A stretch of DNA of 64,000 bases from Chloroflexota bacterium (lineage in GTDB: Bacteria; Chloroflexota; Anaerolineae; Aggregatilineales; J027): positions 1-64,000 of the forward strand of contig JACRBG010000002.1 in assembly GCA_016234595.1 (NCBI GenBank). The letters run 5' to 3'. The notes under the pieces are model-generated. The model was not told the DNA's origin. It ran no database searches and saw only the letters and a list, made by a program, of their open reading frames with translations. Below, in pieces: positions 1-7,805 of the stretch. Positions within the stretch are counted from its first letter, which is position 1. Every line of letters starts with the position of its first letter. Made by a program: the position numbers and the translations under genes.

Positions 1-1
1 T

Positions 2-18
2 CATGATGATTGCTCCTG
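2..18 (-). promoter_or_regulatory. Ribosome binding site and start codon of the next arg-operon gene, which lies outside the window
   Basis: On the minus strand an AGGAG motif (about 18 to 14) precedes an ATG at 4-2, just after the argD stop codon. The close spacing implies that another gene of the same operon begins here and runs off the left edge. Its identity cannot be seen; argF or argJ would be natural candidates but this is a guess. Confidence 0.5.
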
Positions 19-21
19 AAA

Positions 22-1215
22 TTATTTATTGGCTAAATAGGACGATAGGAAATTAATCAGCGCATCAATGTGCTGTTTTTCGACAATCAAAGGTGGGACA
101 AAGCGGATGACATTCGGGCCAGCGTTGACCAGCAAAAATCCCGCATCATAGCCTGCTTGTACAACCTCTGAGGCTGGGAAATCTAGTTCCATGCCAACGA
201 TTAGGCCACGACCCCGCACATCCACAATATGCGGCGAATTGAGTTCGGCAAGGCGCTCCATCAGGTATTCGCCCGTTGCTTGGACATGTTCCAACATCTG
301 CGGTGTATTGATGCGACTGAGGGCATAGCTGGCGACGGCACACACCACACTGCCACCTGCGAAGGTGCTGCCATGATCGCCGGGGGTAAGAGTGGCATTA
401 ACTTTATCGGTCATCAGGGCCGCGCCGATGGGTAAACCCGCCGCAAGGGGTTTGGCAAGGGACATCAGGTCGGGAGTGACACCACTGGCGGTATGCGCCC
501 ATAAATCGCCTGTACGCCCCAAACCACACTGCACTTCGTCAAAAATCAATAGCGCATCGTGCTGGTCACATAATCCGCGGAGGGCCTGTAAAAATTCTGG
601 GGTGGCAGCGTGAATGCCCCCCTCACCTTGAATGGGTTCAATCATCACGGCGCAGGTGCGTGGGCCGATAGCGGCTTGGGGGGCTTCGATGTCATTAAAA
701 GGCAAAATATGGACACCCGGCATCAAGGGTTGGAAGGCATCTTGATATTGGGGTTTGGGGGTTACAGACAGCACCCCAATGGTGCGCCCATGAAAGGCAT
801 GGGAGAAGCCGATAATCTCGGTTTTGTCCTCATGCCCATTGGCACGGGCATATTTGCGGGCAAATTTGATACAGGCTTCGTTGGCTTCTGCGCCACTGTT
901 ACAGAAAAAGACCTTATCAGCAAATGAGCTTTCGCATAATTGGGCGGCCAGTTGGATTTGGGCGGGGGTGTAATACAAATTGCTGACGTGCATCAGCTTG
1001 GCGGCCTGATTTTGCATAATCTCGACAACGCCGGGATCACTGTGACCAAGAGCCATCACGGCGATGCCTGCTACAAAATCCAGATACGCTTTGCCGGTTG
1101 AATCCCAGACGGTCACGCCTTCGCCGTGGGTAATAACAAAGGGGGCGCGGGCATAAGTTTGAGCAAGATAGTGTTTCCCTTGGGCGAGCGTCGTTTCGGT
1201 GGGTGTAACGGTCAT
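22..1215 (-). CDS. argD: Acetylornithine aminotransferase
   Basis: A 397-residue class III PLP-dependent aminotransferase that converts N-acetylglutamate semialdehyde to N2-acetylornithine in cytoplasmic arginine synthesis. Visible signatures are the cofactor-binding segment FCNSGAEANEACIKFARK, the phosphate-side DEVQCGLGRTG stretch and the Schiff-base lysine in SLAKPLAAGLPIG. Length is normal for ArgD. It is the third gene of argC-argB-argD, 22 bases after argB, with an AGGAG about 13 bases upstream of the ATG. ArgD enzymes are hard to tell from other omega-aminotransferases by sequence alone (some also act as succinyldiaminopimelate transaminase), but the operon context makes the arginine role very likely. 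Confidence 0.95.
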   Translation of the reverse strand: MTVTPTETTLAQGKHYLAQTYARAPFVITHGEGVTVWDSTGKAYLDFVAGIAVMALGHSDPGVVEIMQNQAAKLMHVSNLYYTPAQIQLAAQLCESSFADKVFFCNSGAEANEACIKFARKYARANGHEDKTEIIGFSHAFHGRTIGVLSVTPKPQYQDAFQPLMPGVHILPFNDIEAPQAAIGPRTCAVMIEPIQGEGGIHAATPEFLQALRGLCDQHDALLIFDEVQCGLGRTGDLWAHTASGVTPDLMSLAKPLAAGLPIGAALMTDKVNATLTPGDHGSTFAGGSVVCAVASYALSRINTPQMLEHVQATGEYLMERLAELNSPHIVDVRGRGLIVGMELDFPASEVVQAGYDAGFLLVNAGPNVIRFVPPLIVEKQHIDALINFLSSYLANK

Positions 1216-1237
1216 GCGATTTTGTTTCTCCTAAAAT

Positions 1238-1984
1238 TTAATGGCTAACGATGGCGGTACCCGTGCCAGCAGCGACCCCGGCAAGGTTGGTGATGACGAC
1301 CTGCGCCACTCCTGATTTCACAACTTCTAGGGCCGTCTCAACTTTGGGGATCATGCCTTTTTGGATGACCCCATTGGCGATTAGTTCAGCGGCAAGGCTT
1401 GGGGTTAGGGTTGGGATGACCTGCCCATCTTGCAAGACGCCGGGAACATTGCTGATGAAAATGGCTTTTTCGGCGTTGAGGGCTTTGGCAATCGCGCCAG
1501 CGGCATAGTCGGCATTGACGTTAAAGACATCGCCATCGCCTAAACTGATGGGCGCAATGACTAAGGTAACTCCCTGTGCCAGCAAAGCTTGAAGGATTTC
1601 GGCTCGGACAGCGATGACTTCACCCACGCGACCCAAATCCCCCTTGGGATGCTCTAGTTTTTTGGCCCGCAGCAATCCACGATCCGATCCATTTAAGCCC
1701 TGTGCCTCAACCCCGTTGAGTTGCAAACAGCGAACGATGCGGGGGTTGATTGAGCCACATAAGACCATTTCGGCAATGCGTAAGGATGGTTCATCCGTGA
1801 CCCGCAGCCCATCCATATAAACAGGGGTCAGGTTAAATTTTTCTTGGGTGCTGCTGATTTCACGTCCCCCGCCATGCACCAAGACAACTGGCGCAATCTT
1901 TTTGACTACAAGGGCCAGTTCATCAACAAAGCCGGGGGTATCGAGTTCGTTGCCACCAATTTTAAGAACGATAGGGGCGGTCAT
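1238..1984 (-). CDS. argB: Acetylglutamate kinase
   Basis: Phosphorylates N-acetylglutamate with ATP, the second committed step of arginine synthesis. The amino-acid-kinase fold is evident: an N-terminal VLKIGGNELD strand-loop, the VLVHGGGREISS nucleotide/substrate glycine loop and VFNVNADYAAGAIA near the C-terminal ATP site. An upstream extension of 33 codons is open, but it overlaps argC and looks nothing like the family, so the ATG at 1984 (protein starting MTAPIVLKIGG, 248 residues) is chosen. It starts 4 bases after the argC stop, so translation is probably coupled. Many arginine-feedback-sensitive ArgB proteins carry an extra N-terminal helix; this one does not, which suggests a short E. 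coli-like dimeric type (inference). Confidence 0.95.
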   Translation of the reverse strand: MTAPIVLKIGGNELDTPGFVDELALVVKKIAPVVLVHGGGREISSTQEKFNLTPVYMDGLRVTDEPSLRIAEMVLCGSINPRIVRCLQLNGVEAQGLNGSDRGLLRAKKLEHPKGDLGRVGEVIAVRAEILQALLAQGVTLVIAPISLGDGDVFNVNADYAAGAIAKALNAEKAIFISNVPGVLQDGQVIPTLTPSLAAELIANGVIQKGMIPKVETALEVVKSGVAQVVITNLAGVAAGTGTAIVSH

Positions 1985-1988
1985 TCGA

Positions 1989-2990
1989 TTAGTTCTCCAA
2001 CAGGCCAGCGGTTTCGGATAGGCCAAATAGGATATTTGCGTTTTGCACGGCTTGGCTGGCAGCACCCTTGCGTAGATTGTCAATGACCGAAACGATAATC
2101 AACAAATCGGGGGCGGCTTGGGTCAGCGAAATAACGGCACGGTTGGTGCGGACGGCATCTTTCAAACGGGCGTTTTGACCTTCGGGCAACACCTTGACGA
2201 GCAGTTCATCGGCATACATATCGGTGTACAATTCGCGGGCTTTGGCGTAATCCCAACCGTCAGCTAGTGGCGCATAAATGGTCGAGAGGATGCCGCGATC
2301 AACGGGCAGCAGGTGGGGTGAAAAAATAATCGGGCCAGCGTTGGGTGCAAGGGCTTGGACTTCTTGCTCAATTTCACCTGTATGCCGATGGGTACGCCCG
2401 ATGCTATAGGGCTTGAAATCACCAAAAATTTCAACAAAGTGCAAATCGGGCTTGGGATTTTTACCTGCACCACTAACCCCACTTTTGGCATCAATAATCA
2501 GTGGAGCGCCGGGTTTTAATGCGCCTGCTTTGGCGAGGGGAGCAAGGCCAAGGATGCTGCTGGTTGGATAGCAACCGGGGTTGGCGATCACCTCTTTACC
2601 GACGATTTCATGACGGTTGAGTTCGGGCAGCCCATAAACCGTTGGCAATAAAGCGGGAACGGGATGCTCATGTTGATACCACTTGGCAAAACTTGCAGGG
2701 GTCTTAAGGCGGAGGTCGGCAGAAAGATCAACCACCTTGGCACCTGCGTCGAGTGCTTTGGCGGCTAAGGGGGCCGAGGCCAGATGCGGGGTACACAAAA
2801 ACACGAGGTCAACTTCATCTAAAGCGGCCTCGTGTTGCTTGACATACTTCAAGCCATTAATGCCTACCATCTCGCCCGCTTGACTGTCGGAAACGGCAAA
2901 ATGAATAGACATGGAGGGATGGGTATGCAATAGGCCAATGAGTTCCCAACCTGTATACCCTGCTGCACCGAAAATACCTGTTTTGATCAT
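1989..2990 (-). CDS. argC: N-acetyl-gamma-glutamyl-phosphate reductase
   Basis: A 333-residue NADPH-dependent reductase producing N-acetylglutamate semialdehyde. The Rossmann motif FGAAGYTGWELIGLL is at the N-terminus and the catalytic cysteine is in VIANPGCYPTSSILGLAPL. It is the first structural gene of the operon. The upstream region carries a promoter, an Arg-rich leader peptide and a terminator hairpin that ends only about 25 bases before this ATG, so expression is probably controlled by transcription attenuation. A GGACAAGAGC stretch just upstream of the ATG is the likely ribosome binding site. Confidence 0.96.
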   Translation of the reverse strand: MIKTGIFGAAGYTGWELIGLLHTHPSMSIHFAVSDSQAGEMVGINGLKYVKQHEAALDEVDLVFLCTPHLASAPLAAKALDAGAKVVDLSADLRLKTPASFAKWYQHEHPVPALLPTVYGLPELNRHEIVGKEVIANPGCYPTSSILGLAPLAKAGALKPGAPLIIDAKSGVSGAGKNPKPDLHFVEIFGDFKPYSIGRTHRHTGEIEQEVQALAPNAGPIIFSPHLLPVDRGILSTIYAPLADGWDYAKARELYTDMYADELLVKVLPEGQNARLKDAVRTNRAVISLTQAAPDLLIIVSVIDNLRKGAASQAVQNANILFGLSETAGLLEN

Positions 2991-3012
2991 GCTCTTGTCC
3001 TTTGCTAGAAAT

Positions 3013-3042
3013 AAAAAACCCCGAACCTTGTGGGGCTCGGGG
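3013..3042 (-). terminator. Attenuator terminator hairpin of the argCBD leader
   Basis: On the minus strand the arms CCCCGAGCC (3042-3034) and GGTTCGGGG (3027-3019) form a 9-bp stem with one G-U pair around a CCACAA loop, followed at once by six T residues (3018-3013). It lies between the leader-peptide stop and the argC start, where a regulated terminator is expected. Its 5' arm is also complementary to a segment inside the leader peptide coding region (see the attenuator finding). Confidence 0.88.
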
Positions 3043-3077
3043 CGCTGCGTCTGGTGAAAAATTAGGTCTTAGTAACC

Positions 3078-3176
3078 CTATCCAACGCAAAGGCGCGTCT
3101 CGAACCCCATTTGGCTCGGACGGCTACGGCGCTCACGGCGCGGGCTGTTTTTCAGCGTGGATAGATAGGTCTTCAT
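3078..3176 (-). CDS. Arginine attenuator leader peptide
   Basis: A 32-codon reading frame starting MKTYLSTLKNSP and followed by R-R-E-R-R-S-R at codons 13-19 (CGC CGT GAG CGC CGT AGC CGT), ending in TAG 35 bases before the terminator hairpin. Five Arg codons in seven, just upstream of the arginine operon, is the signature of a ribosome-stalling leader peptide. An in-frame ATG nine bases earlier (3185) is an alternative start; neither has a strong Shine-Dalgarno sequence. The start must lie downstream of the predicted transcription start near 3207, which excludes longer forms. No function other than regulation is expected for the peptide itself. Confidence 0.8.
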   Translation of the reverse strand: MKTYLSTLKNSPRRERRSRPSQMGFETRLCVG

Positions 3177-3213
3177 TGTGAACATTCTTGACTTGGATAC
3201 TAAAAGTGCGTAA

Positions 3214-3242
3214 ATTGTATGAGGTGAGTAATTGGTTGTCAA
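3214..3242 (-). promoter_or_regulatory. Sigma-70 promoter of the arg leader and argCBD
   Basis: Minus-strand TTGACA (3242-3237) and TACAAT (3219-3214) are separated by exactly 17 bases. Transcription would start near 3207, about 30 bases before the leader-peptide ATG and about 165 bases before the attenuator. An inverted repeat TGTCAA-gcaa-TTGACA (3237-3252) overlaps the -35 box and could be an operator. Confidence 0.75.
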
Positions 3243-3423
3243 GCAATTGACAGCAGTTTCGTATACTTCGTCTAAATGGCTCGAAATTTGCTCGGTGGGG
3301 GGCAAATTCGCGCAAAAGAAAATATGCCCTATAATGAGTTTGGGTGGCCCACAAAATTTACCCAGAAATCGTTAAGAATTTGTTTTTGAATGTTTTTGCA
3401 GTTTTATGCAAAAAATCTTTTCG

Positions 3424-3432
3424 TGATAGAAT
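3424..3432 (+). promoter_or_regulatory. Possible extended -10 promoter for the injection-system operon
   Basis: The sequence TG-A-TAGAAT (3424-3432) matches an extended -10 element, about 50 bases before the first eCIS gene. No good -35 box stands at the right distance (TTATGC is the nearest), so activation by a regulator is possible. The first gene has a strong GAGGAG ribosome binding site at about 3470-3475. The rest of 3253-3423 is AT-rich and shows nothing else I can support. Confidence 0.35.
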
Positions 3433-3484
3433 GACTATATCAGCCACATGACATGAATTGTGTAAACTCTGAGGAGAAATAACA

Positions 3485-4240
3485 ATGGCACGATTTGACC
3501 GTATTCATGTTCAGCAAGCCGAAGAAGAAGCCCTTAAAAAAGGCCACCACGAAGAATCCTCAGACGTTGAAAGCTCCCACGACGCCTCCACCAATTCTGT
3601 TTTGCAAATGCAGCGCACCCATGGTAATCAGGCCGTCCAGCGCATGATCGCAGCGGTTCAACGCAGCGTGATGGAAGAAGGCGGCTCGATTAATGATGAA
3701 ATTAGTCAGCGTATCAACAGCAAACGTGGTGGCGGTAGCGGCCTTGATGGGTCAGTCCAAGCCTCAGCCAGCGGTGCGCTAGGCTATGATTTCTCCGGTG
3801 TCAAAGTGCATACCGATAGTGAATCGGATCAATTGAACAAAGCGCTTGGCGCTAAAGCCTTTACTACAGGCAGTGATATTTATTTCAGTGCCAATTCGTA
3901 TAGCCCCGGCACCAGCGAAGGCCAAGAACTCATTCATCATGAATTGACGCATGTGGTTCAACAAGGCGGTCAAGCTCCCTCGGGTGGATTGACGCTTGGG
4001 CCAGCCGATGATGCCTATGAGCGTGAAGCCGACCACATGGCGAAATCCGCCTCGGCACAAGGTACTGCCAGTCAACCTGCGACTGCCCAAGCCAAACGAG
4101 TGGAAGAAGTTCAGACACTCCGTGATTTGGGAGTCCAGCGCGAGGGTATGCCTGAAGAAGAAGAGGAAGCGATTCAAGCCATGCGTGATCCGAATATCCA
4201 GCGCCAAGAGGAACCTGAAGAAGAGGAATTAGCACAGTAA
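3485..4240 (+). CDS. DUF4157 (eCIS core domain) metalloprotease-like protein
   Basis: A 251-residue protein with a central DUF4157 domain (about residues 84-190). The segment DFSGVKVHTDSES is typical and leads into a HELTH zinc-binding motif at 152-156 (HExxH) and DDAYEREAD at 175-183, the usual third-ligand region. DUF4157 is the domain most strongly linked to extracellular contractile injection systems and is often found in their cargo. The N-terminal 80 residues are charged and low in complexity. The C-terminal 45 residues contain two copies of an acidic repeat (VQREGMPEEEEE and IQRQEEPEEEE). No signal peptide is seen. It opens the eCIS operon with GAGGAG 9 bases upstream. It may be an effector, a cargo adaptor or a processing protease; the sequence does not decide. 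Confidence 0.88.
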   Translation: MARFDRIHVQQAEEEALKKGHHEESSDVESSHDASTNSVLQMQRTHGNQAVQRMIAAVQRSVMEEGGSINDEISQRINSKRGGGSGLDGSVQASASGALGYDFSGVKVHTDSESDQLNKALGAKAFTTGSDIYFSANSYSPGTSEGQELIHHELTHVVQQGGQAPSGGLTLGPADDAYEREADHMAKSASAQGTASQPATAQAKRVEEVQTLRDLGVQREGMPEEEEEAIQAMRDPNIQRQEEPEEEELAQ

Positions 4241-4306
4241 TCTAGTGACTGGGTACTTGGATAATTAAACAATATCTTCAACCGCCTTTTTTAAGGACGT
4301 GGTCGC

Positions 4307-5146
4307 ATGATTCAAGACCTTGACGAGACGCTGCGCGACATTCTGGTGAAACATGGCAAGCTCAATTCGGGCAATATTGATATTGCCTTTGACCAGCCGA
4401 CAGGTGAATGGACAGCTACATTGGGGCGACCCACCATTAACCTGTACCTGTACGACATCCGTGAAAACACCGAACTACGCGCCGCGACTACCTACCAAGT
4501 GCAGCACCAAGACAACGGCACACGCGCCCGTAAAGTCTTTATGCCGCGACGGGTGGATTTGAGTTATCTCATCACCGTCTGGGCCAAAAACCCAGAAGAT
4601 GAACATCAATTACTTTGGCGGGTTTTACATACCCTAACGCAATTCCCAATCATTAAACCTGAGATGGGGATAGGGGTTGTTCAAGATCAGATGTTTGATA
4701 TGCCCACCAAAGTGGCGCTTCCTTCCGATGCTGTCCGTAATATGCCCGATTTGTGGGGTGTTATGGAAAATCAGTTGAAGCCCAGCATCAATTTTGTGAT
4801 TACCGTATCGCTCGATACCCAACGAGCCATCGAAGCCCCGGTGGTACTCACCGCCGTCTATCGGATTGGGCAATCGCAAAGACCACCCACTGAAGTTATG
4901 ACTGCCGAAGATGTAGCAATTTATCACATTGGGGGACGGGTCATGGATAAGCTTGACCCAGTGGGTGCAGGGGTACAGGTTGAACTGCTCAATCGGGGCG
5001 AAGTGGTACAGACTGATTCGGATGGACGATTCATATTTGCCTATTTAGAACCGGGTGAATATGATGTAGCAGTAACCTTGGAAGGCCGAAAACCCAAACA
5101 CCAGAAGATCACTGTACCCAGCAGAAGTTACGATCTGTCAGTTTGA
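4307..5146 (+). CDS. Pvc16/DUF4255-like cap (tube-sheath terminator) protein with C-terminal carboxypeptidase-regulatory-like domain
   Basis: 279 residues. The N-terminal part (1-200, MIQDLDETLRDILV... INLYLYDIRENTELR) matches the DUF4255 family, which includes Afp16/Pvc16, the protein that terminates tube and sheath polymerisation at the distal end. Residues about 205-279 form a separate beta-sandwich: GGRVMDKLDPVGAGVQVEL, TDSDGRFIFAYLEPGEYDVAV, which is a carboxypeptidase regulatory-like/CarboxypepD_reg fold. Such an appended domain could sit on the particle surface. AAGGA precedes the ATG. It is the second gene of the operon, before the sheath gene. Confidence 0.85.
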   Translation: MIQDLDETLRDILVKHGKLNSGNIDIAFDQPTGEWTATLGRPTINLYLYDIRENTELRAATTYQVQHQDNGTRARKVFMPRRVDLSYLITVWAKNPEDEHQLLWRVLHTLTQFPIIKPEMGIGVVQDQMFDMPTKVALPSDAVRNMPDLWGVMENQLKPSINFVITVSLDTQRAIEAPVVLTAVYRIGQSQRPPTEVMTAEDVAIYHIGGRVMDKLDPVGAGVQVELLNRGEVVQTDSDGRFIFAYLEPGEYDVAVTLEGRKPKHQKITVPSRSYDLSV

Positions 5147-5177
5147 TCACTACTCAGCAAGATGAATGGCAACCTGC

Positions 5178-5207
5178 CTGTAAACGCTTACGGAAGGAGG
5201 CGTACAG
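5178..5207 (+). other. RNA hairpin before the sheath gene
   Basis: CTGTAAACGC and GCGTACAG can pair as an 8-bp stem with a two-base bulge; a short T tract (CTTTTTAC) follows about 10 bases later. It could reduce read-through from the first two genes or define the 5' end of the sheath mRNA. The remainder of the 128-base gap holds an AGGAGAG ribosome binding site for the sheath gene. Confidence 0.35.
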
Positions 5208-5274
5208 TTAGAAAGGCTTTTTACGTTAAAAATGTCCGTTTTAACCAGCTAATTTTCAGGAGAGATGCACTGAT

Positions 5275-6834
5275 ATGGCACCCTCGTATTTGTCACCCGG
5301 AGTTTACGTAGAAGAAGTCGACCGTGGGACAAAACCCATTGAATCGGTCGGTACGGCGGTGGCGGCATTTGTGGGGTATACCGAAAAAGCGGCAGACCCA
5401 CGCAATAGCAATAGTCTTGTTGGCAAGCCCACCCTTGTCACCAATTGGTCACAATATCAACAGCACTTTGGCAATTTTGTTGAAGGCGCCTACCTACCAG
5501 AATCGGTGTGGGGCTATTTCAACAACGGCGGAACCCGTGCCTATATCGTTTCCGTTAAAACACTTGGTTCTTCAGGGGATGGTGCGAAAGGTCTCCCCGC
5601 TAAAGCGACCGTTCTCACGGTTGATAAAAGTGGCGATGCCCTAGAAATCACGGCTAAGGCAGGCGGCCCTGCTGGCAACAATATCCAAGTGTCGGTGAAG
5701 CCCGAAGCCGCCAAAGAAGAGGGCGCCGACGCGACCTTTACACTCGTCGTTAAAGCGGGTTCACAAACGGAGAGTTTCCCGAATGTCAATCTGAAAAAGG
5801 GCGACAAGCAGTATGTCGAAACTGTCGTTAAGGCCCAATCTAAATTGGTCGAGATCAAGGTTGTCGCTAAAGACACCAAACTCGCCCCCGCTGGCGAAGT
5901 CCATCTGACAGGCGGCAAGGTTGAAACCAAAGCCGTTACCATTTTGGATTATCAAGGTGAATTGGCCGCCCGTACTGGTCTTGGTGGTATTGAAGCTATT
6001 CCTGATGTCACCATGCTGATCGCGCCCGATTTGATGAGCGCCTTCCAAGCAGGTGAGCTCGATCAAAAGGGCGTTCAAGCAGTACAGACTGCCTTGATTG
6101 ATTTCTGCGAACGTACCCGCTATGTCTTTGCCATTTTGGACTGCCCGCCCGGTTTGACCCCGCAGGAAGTTTATGATTGGCGTATGACGGTCAATTATGA
6201 CACCACCCGCGCCGCGCTGTATTATCCTTGGGTAGAAGTTTCTGACCCCATGAAAGCGGGCAAGACCCATTTTGTCCCACCGAGTGGTTTGCTGGCTGGT
6301 TTGTATGCCCGCGTGGATGAAACACGTGGCGTCCACAAAGCCCCCGCGAACGAAATTTTGCGTGGCGTCATTGGCCTAGAAGTCAATGTGACCAAAGGTG
6401 AACAAGATGGCCTCAACCCAGTTGGTGTGAACTGCATTCGCAGCTTCCCCGGACGTGGCATTCGTGTCTGGGGCGCACGTACTCTCACCAGTGACCCATC
6501 TTGGCGTTATATCAATGTCCGCCGTCTGTTCAATATGATCGAGGCGAGCATTGAGCGTGGCACACAATGGGCCGTGTTTGAACCCAATGACTATTCCTTG
6601 TGGGCACGGTTGCGTCGGGATATTACATCTTTCTTAAAAGTGCAATGGCGCAGTGGGGCACTCTTCGGACGCACCCCAGAAGAAGCCTTCTTCGTTAAAT
6701 GCGATGAGGAACTTAATCCACCAGAAATCCGCGATCTGGGCCAATGTATTGTGGAAGTGGGTATTGCACCCGTCAAACCCGCTGAATTCTTGATTATCCG
6801 CATTAGTCAATGGGCGCCAGAAGGTGGCGAGTAA
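5275..6834 (+). CDS. Contractile injection system sheath protein
   Basis: 519 residues. The N-terminus YLSPGVYVEEVDRGTKPIESVGT is the classic start of phage and eCIS tail sheaths, and the C-terminus (IVEVGIAPVKPAEFLIIRI) carries the conserved linking strand. Between about residues 100 and 235 there is an inserted Lys/Val-rich beta domain, which in related sheaths faces the outside. The core sequence FPGRGIRVWGARTLTSD is a strongly conserved sheath motif. Only one sheath gene is present, unlike the three of Afp and PVC. AGGAGAG lies 10 bases before the ATG. Product polymerises around the tube and supplies the contraction energy. Confidence 0.96.
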   Translation: MAPSYLSPGVYVEEVDRGTKPIESVGTAVAAFVGYTEKAADPRNSNSLVGKPTLVTNWSQYQQHFGNFVEGAYLPESVWGYFNNGGTRAYIVSVKTLGSSGDGAKGLPAKATVLTVDKSGDALEITAKAGGPAGNNIQVSVKPEAAKEEGADATFTLVVKAGSQTESFPNVNLKKGDKQYVETVVKAQSKLVEIKVVAKDTKLAPAGEVHLTGGKVETKAVTILDYQGELAARTGLGGIEAIPDVTMLIAPDLMSAFQAGELDQKGVQAVQTALIDFCERTRYVFAILDCPPGLTPQEVYDWRMTVNYDTTRAALYYPWVEVSDPMKAGKTHFVPPSGLLAGLYARVDETRGVHKAPANEILRGVIGLEVNVTKGEQDGLNPVGVNCIRSFPGRGIRVWGARTLTSDPSWRYINVRRLFNMIEASIERGTQWAVFEPNDYSLWARLRRDITSFLKVQWRSGALFGRTPEEAFFVKCDEELNPPEIRDLGQCIVEVGIAPVKPAEFLIIRISQWAPEGGE

Positions 6835-6886
6835 AGCCAACCGGGGCAATTCTGAATTCGTTTAGTGTTTAAGGAGATGGGATTTT

Positions 6887-7345
6887 ATGCCAGCAGGTAG
6901 AGACGCAGTATCGGGCGATCCCCTTGTTTCATTTAATTTCGCCATCGAAGTCGCAGGCGTGGTCAGTGGCTTTTTCACTGAATGTTCAGGCCTCGGCTCG
7001 GAAAGCGAAGTGGTCGTCCACAAAATTATGGGGCCGGGTGGTCAAGAAATTGTCCGTAAAGTACCGGGCCGTCTAAAGTGGGGTGATGTGACGCTCAAAC
7101 GTGGTATCACCGCCAGTATGGATTTTTGGGATTGGCGCAAGATGGTCGAAGACGGCAACGTCACATCCGCCCGCAAAGACGGCTCGATCATTATGTATGA
7201 CCAAGAAGGCACGGAAGTCGCCCGATGGAATTTTGAAAAAGGGTGGCCTTCCAAGATTTCTGGCCCAAGTGTCAAATCGGACAGCAATGAAGTCGGCATC
7301 GAAGAACTCACCATTGTCCACGAATACATCGCGCGCGTGACGTAG
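6887..7345 (+). CDS. Inner tube protein (Pvc1/gp19-like)
   Basis: 152 residues, family 'conserved hypothetical phage tail region protein'. Typical motifs are FNFAIEVAGVVSGFFTECSGL, then LKWGDVTLKRGIT and ARWNFEKGWPSKISGP, ending in a VHEYIARV strand. It forms the hexameric rings of the inner tube that is pushed into the target. It follows the sheath gene with an AAGGAG ribosome binding site. A perfect 7-bp hairpin lies shortly after its stop codon. Confidence 0.95.
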   Translation: MPAGRDAVSGDPLVSFNFAIEVAGVVSGFFTECSGLGSESEVVVHKIMGPGGQEIVRKVPGRLKWGDVTLKRGITASMDFWDWRKMVEDGNVTSARKDGSIIMYDQEGTEVARWNFEKGWPSKISGPSVKSDSNEVGIEELTIVHEYIARVT

Positions 7346-7370
7346 TTCTGCGATTGCAAGCAAGAGTGTT

Positions 7371-7395
7371 AGGGGCGGTTAACCAAATCGCCCCT
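7371..7395 (+). terminator. Hairpin after the tube gene, possible partial terminator or mRNA stabiliser
   Basis: AGGGGCG (7371-7377) and CGCCCCT (7389-7395) form a perfect 7-bp stem with an 11-base loop. The nearest T tract (TATTTTTG) begins about 8 bases later, which is too far for an efficient intrinsic terminator. Its place after the most highly needed structural genes (sheath and tube) fits partial termination or protection of a processed 3' end. Confidence 0.45.
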
Positions 7396-7439
7396 CGTTA
7401 CGTATTTTTGAGAGCCGAACATTTGCTTTAGAGGGATCA

Positions 7440-7805
7440 ATGTTACAAACCGAGTTCGATTTCACGCTGCCACGTGGCTATGTAGATGATTATGGCAACG
7501 TTCATAAAGAAGGGACGATGCGTTTAGCGACGGCGTTGGATGAAATTGAGCCGCTGCGTCACCCCAAAGTCCGTCAAAACGAGGCGTATTTGACGGTTAT
7601 TCTATTGTCTCGGGTGATTACTCGCTTGGGTACGATCCGTGAGGTTACGCCCGTGATGATCGAGAAATTTTTTGCCGCCGATTTAGCTTATCTACAAGAT
7701 TATTATCAAGAAATAAATGGGGACGGTGTGACCAAAGTACAGGTGAAATGCCCTAACTGTGGTCATGAATTTACCGTCGAGGTCTCTCTGTCGGGGGGAT
7801 CGTAG
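7440..7805 (+). CDS. Tail-assembly (chaperone-like) protein with a C-terminal CxxC motif
   Basis: 121 residues, similar to small phage/eCIS 'tail assembly' proteins: FDFTLPRGYVDDYGNVHKEG, then RLATALDEIEPL and a helical middle (AYLTVILLSRVITRLG). The end KCPNCGHEFTVEV has a single CxxC. The gene stops at TAG 7803-7805, immediately after a run of six G. A second reading frame (DUF6760) overlaps this end in the -1 phase and has no start codon of its own, so a fused longer product is likely. In phage lambda the tail chaperones gpG and gpGT are made in just this way. Position in the operon is between the tube and the baseplate genes. Confidence 0.75.
   Translation: MLQTEFDFTLPRGYVDDYGNVHKEGTMRLATALDEIEPLRHPKVRQNEAYLTVILLSRVITRLGTIREVTPVMIEKFFAADLAYLQDYYQEINGDGVTKVQVKCPNCGHEFTVEVSLSGGS
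7793..7799 (+). promoter_or_regulatory. Candidate -1 ribosomal frameshift site (G GGG GGA)
   Basis: The heptamer G-GGG-GGA is in the correct phase (X XXY YYZ) for simultaneous -1 slippage of two Gly tRNAs. The zero-frame stop TAG follows 4 bases after it, and the -1 frame continues into DUF6760 for about 50 codons. I do not see an obvious strong stimulatory hairpin immediately downstream. Confidence 0.6.

Noticed and set aside
3013-3207. A tRNA-sensing T-box riboswitch in the argC leader
   Set aside because: No T-box consensus (AGGGTGGNACCGCG type) or specifier-loop architecture is visible; the Arg-rich leader peptide with mutually exclusive hairpins explains the region better.
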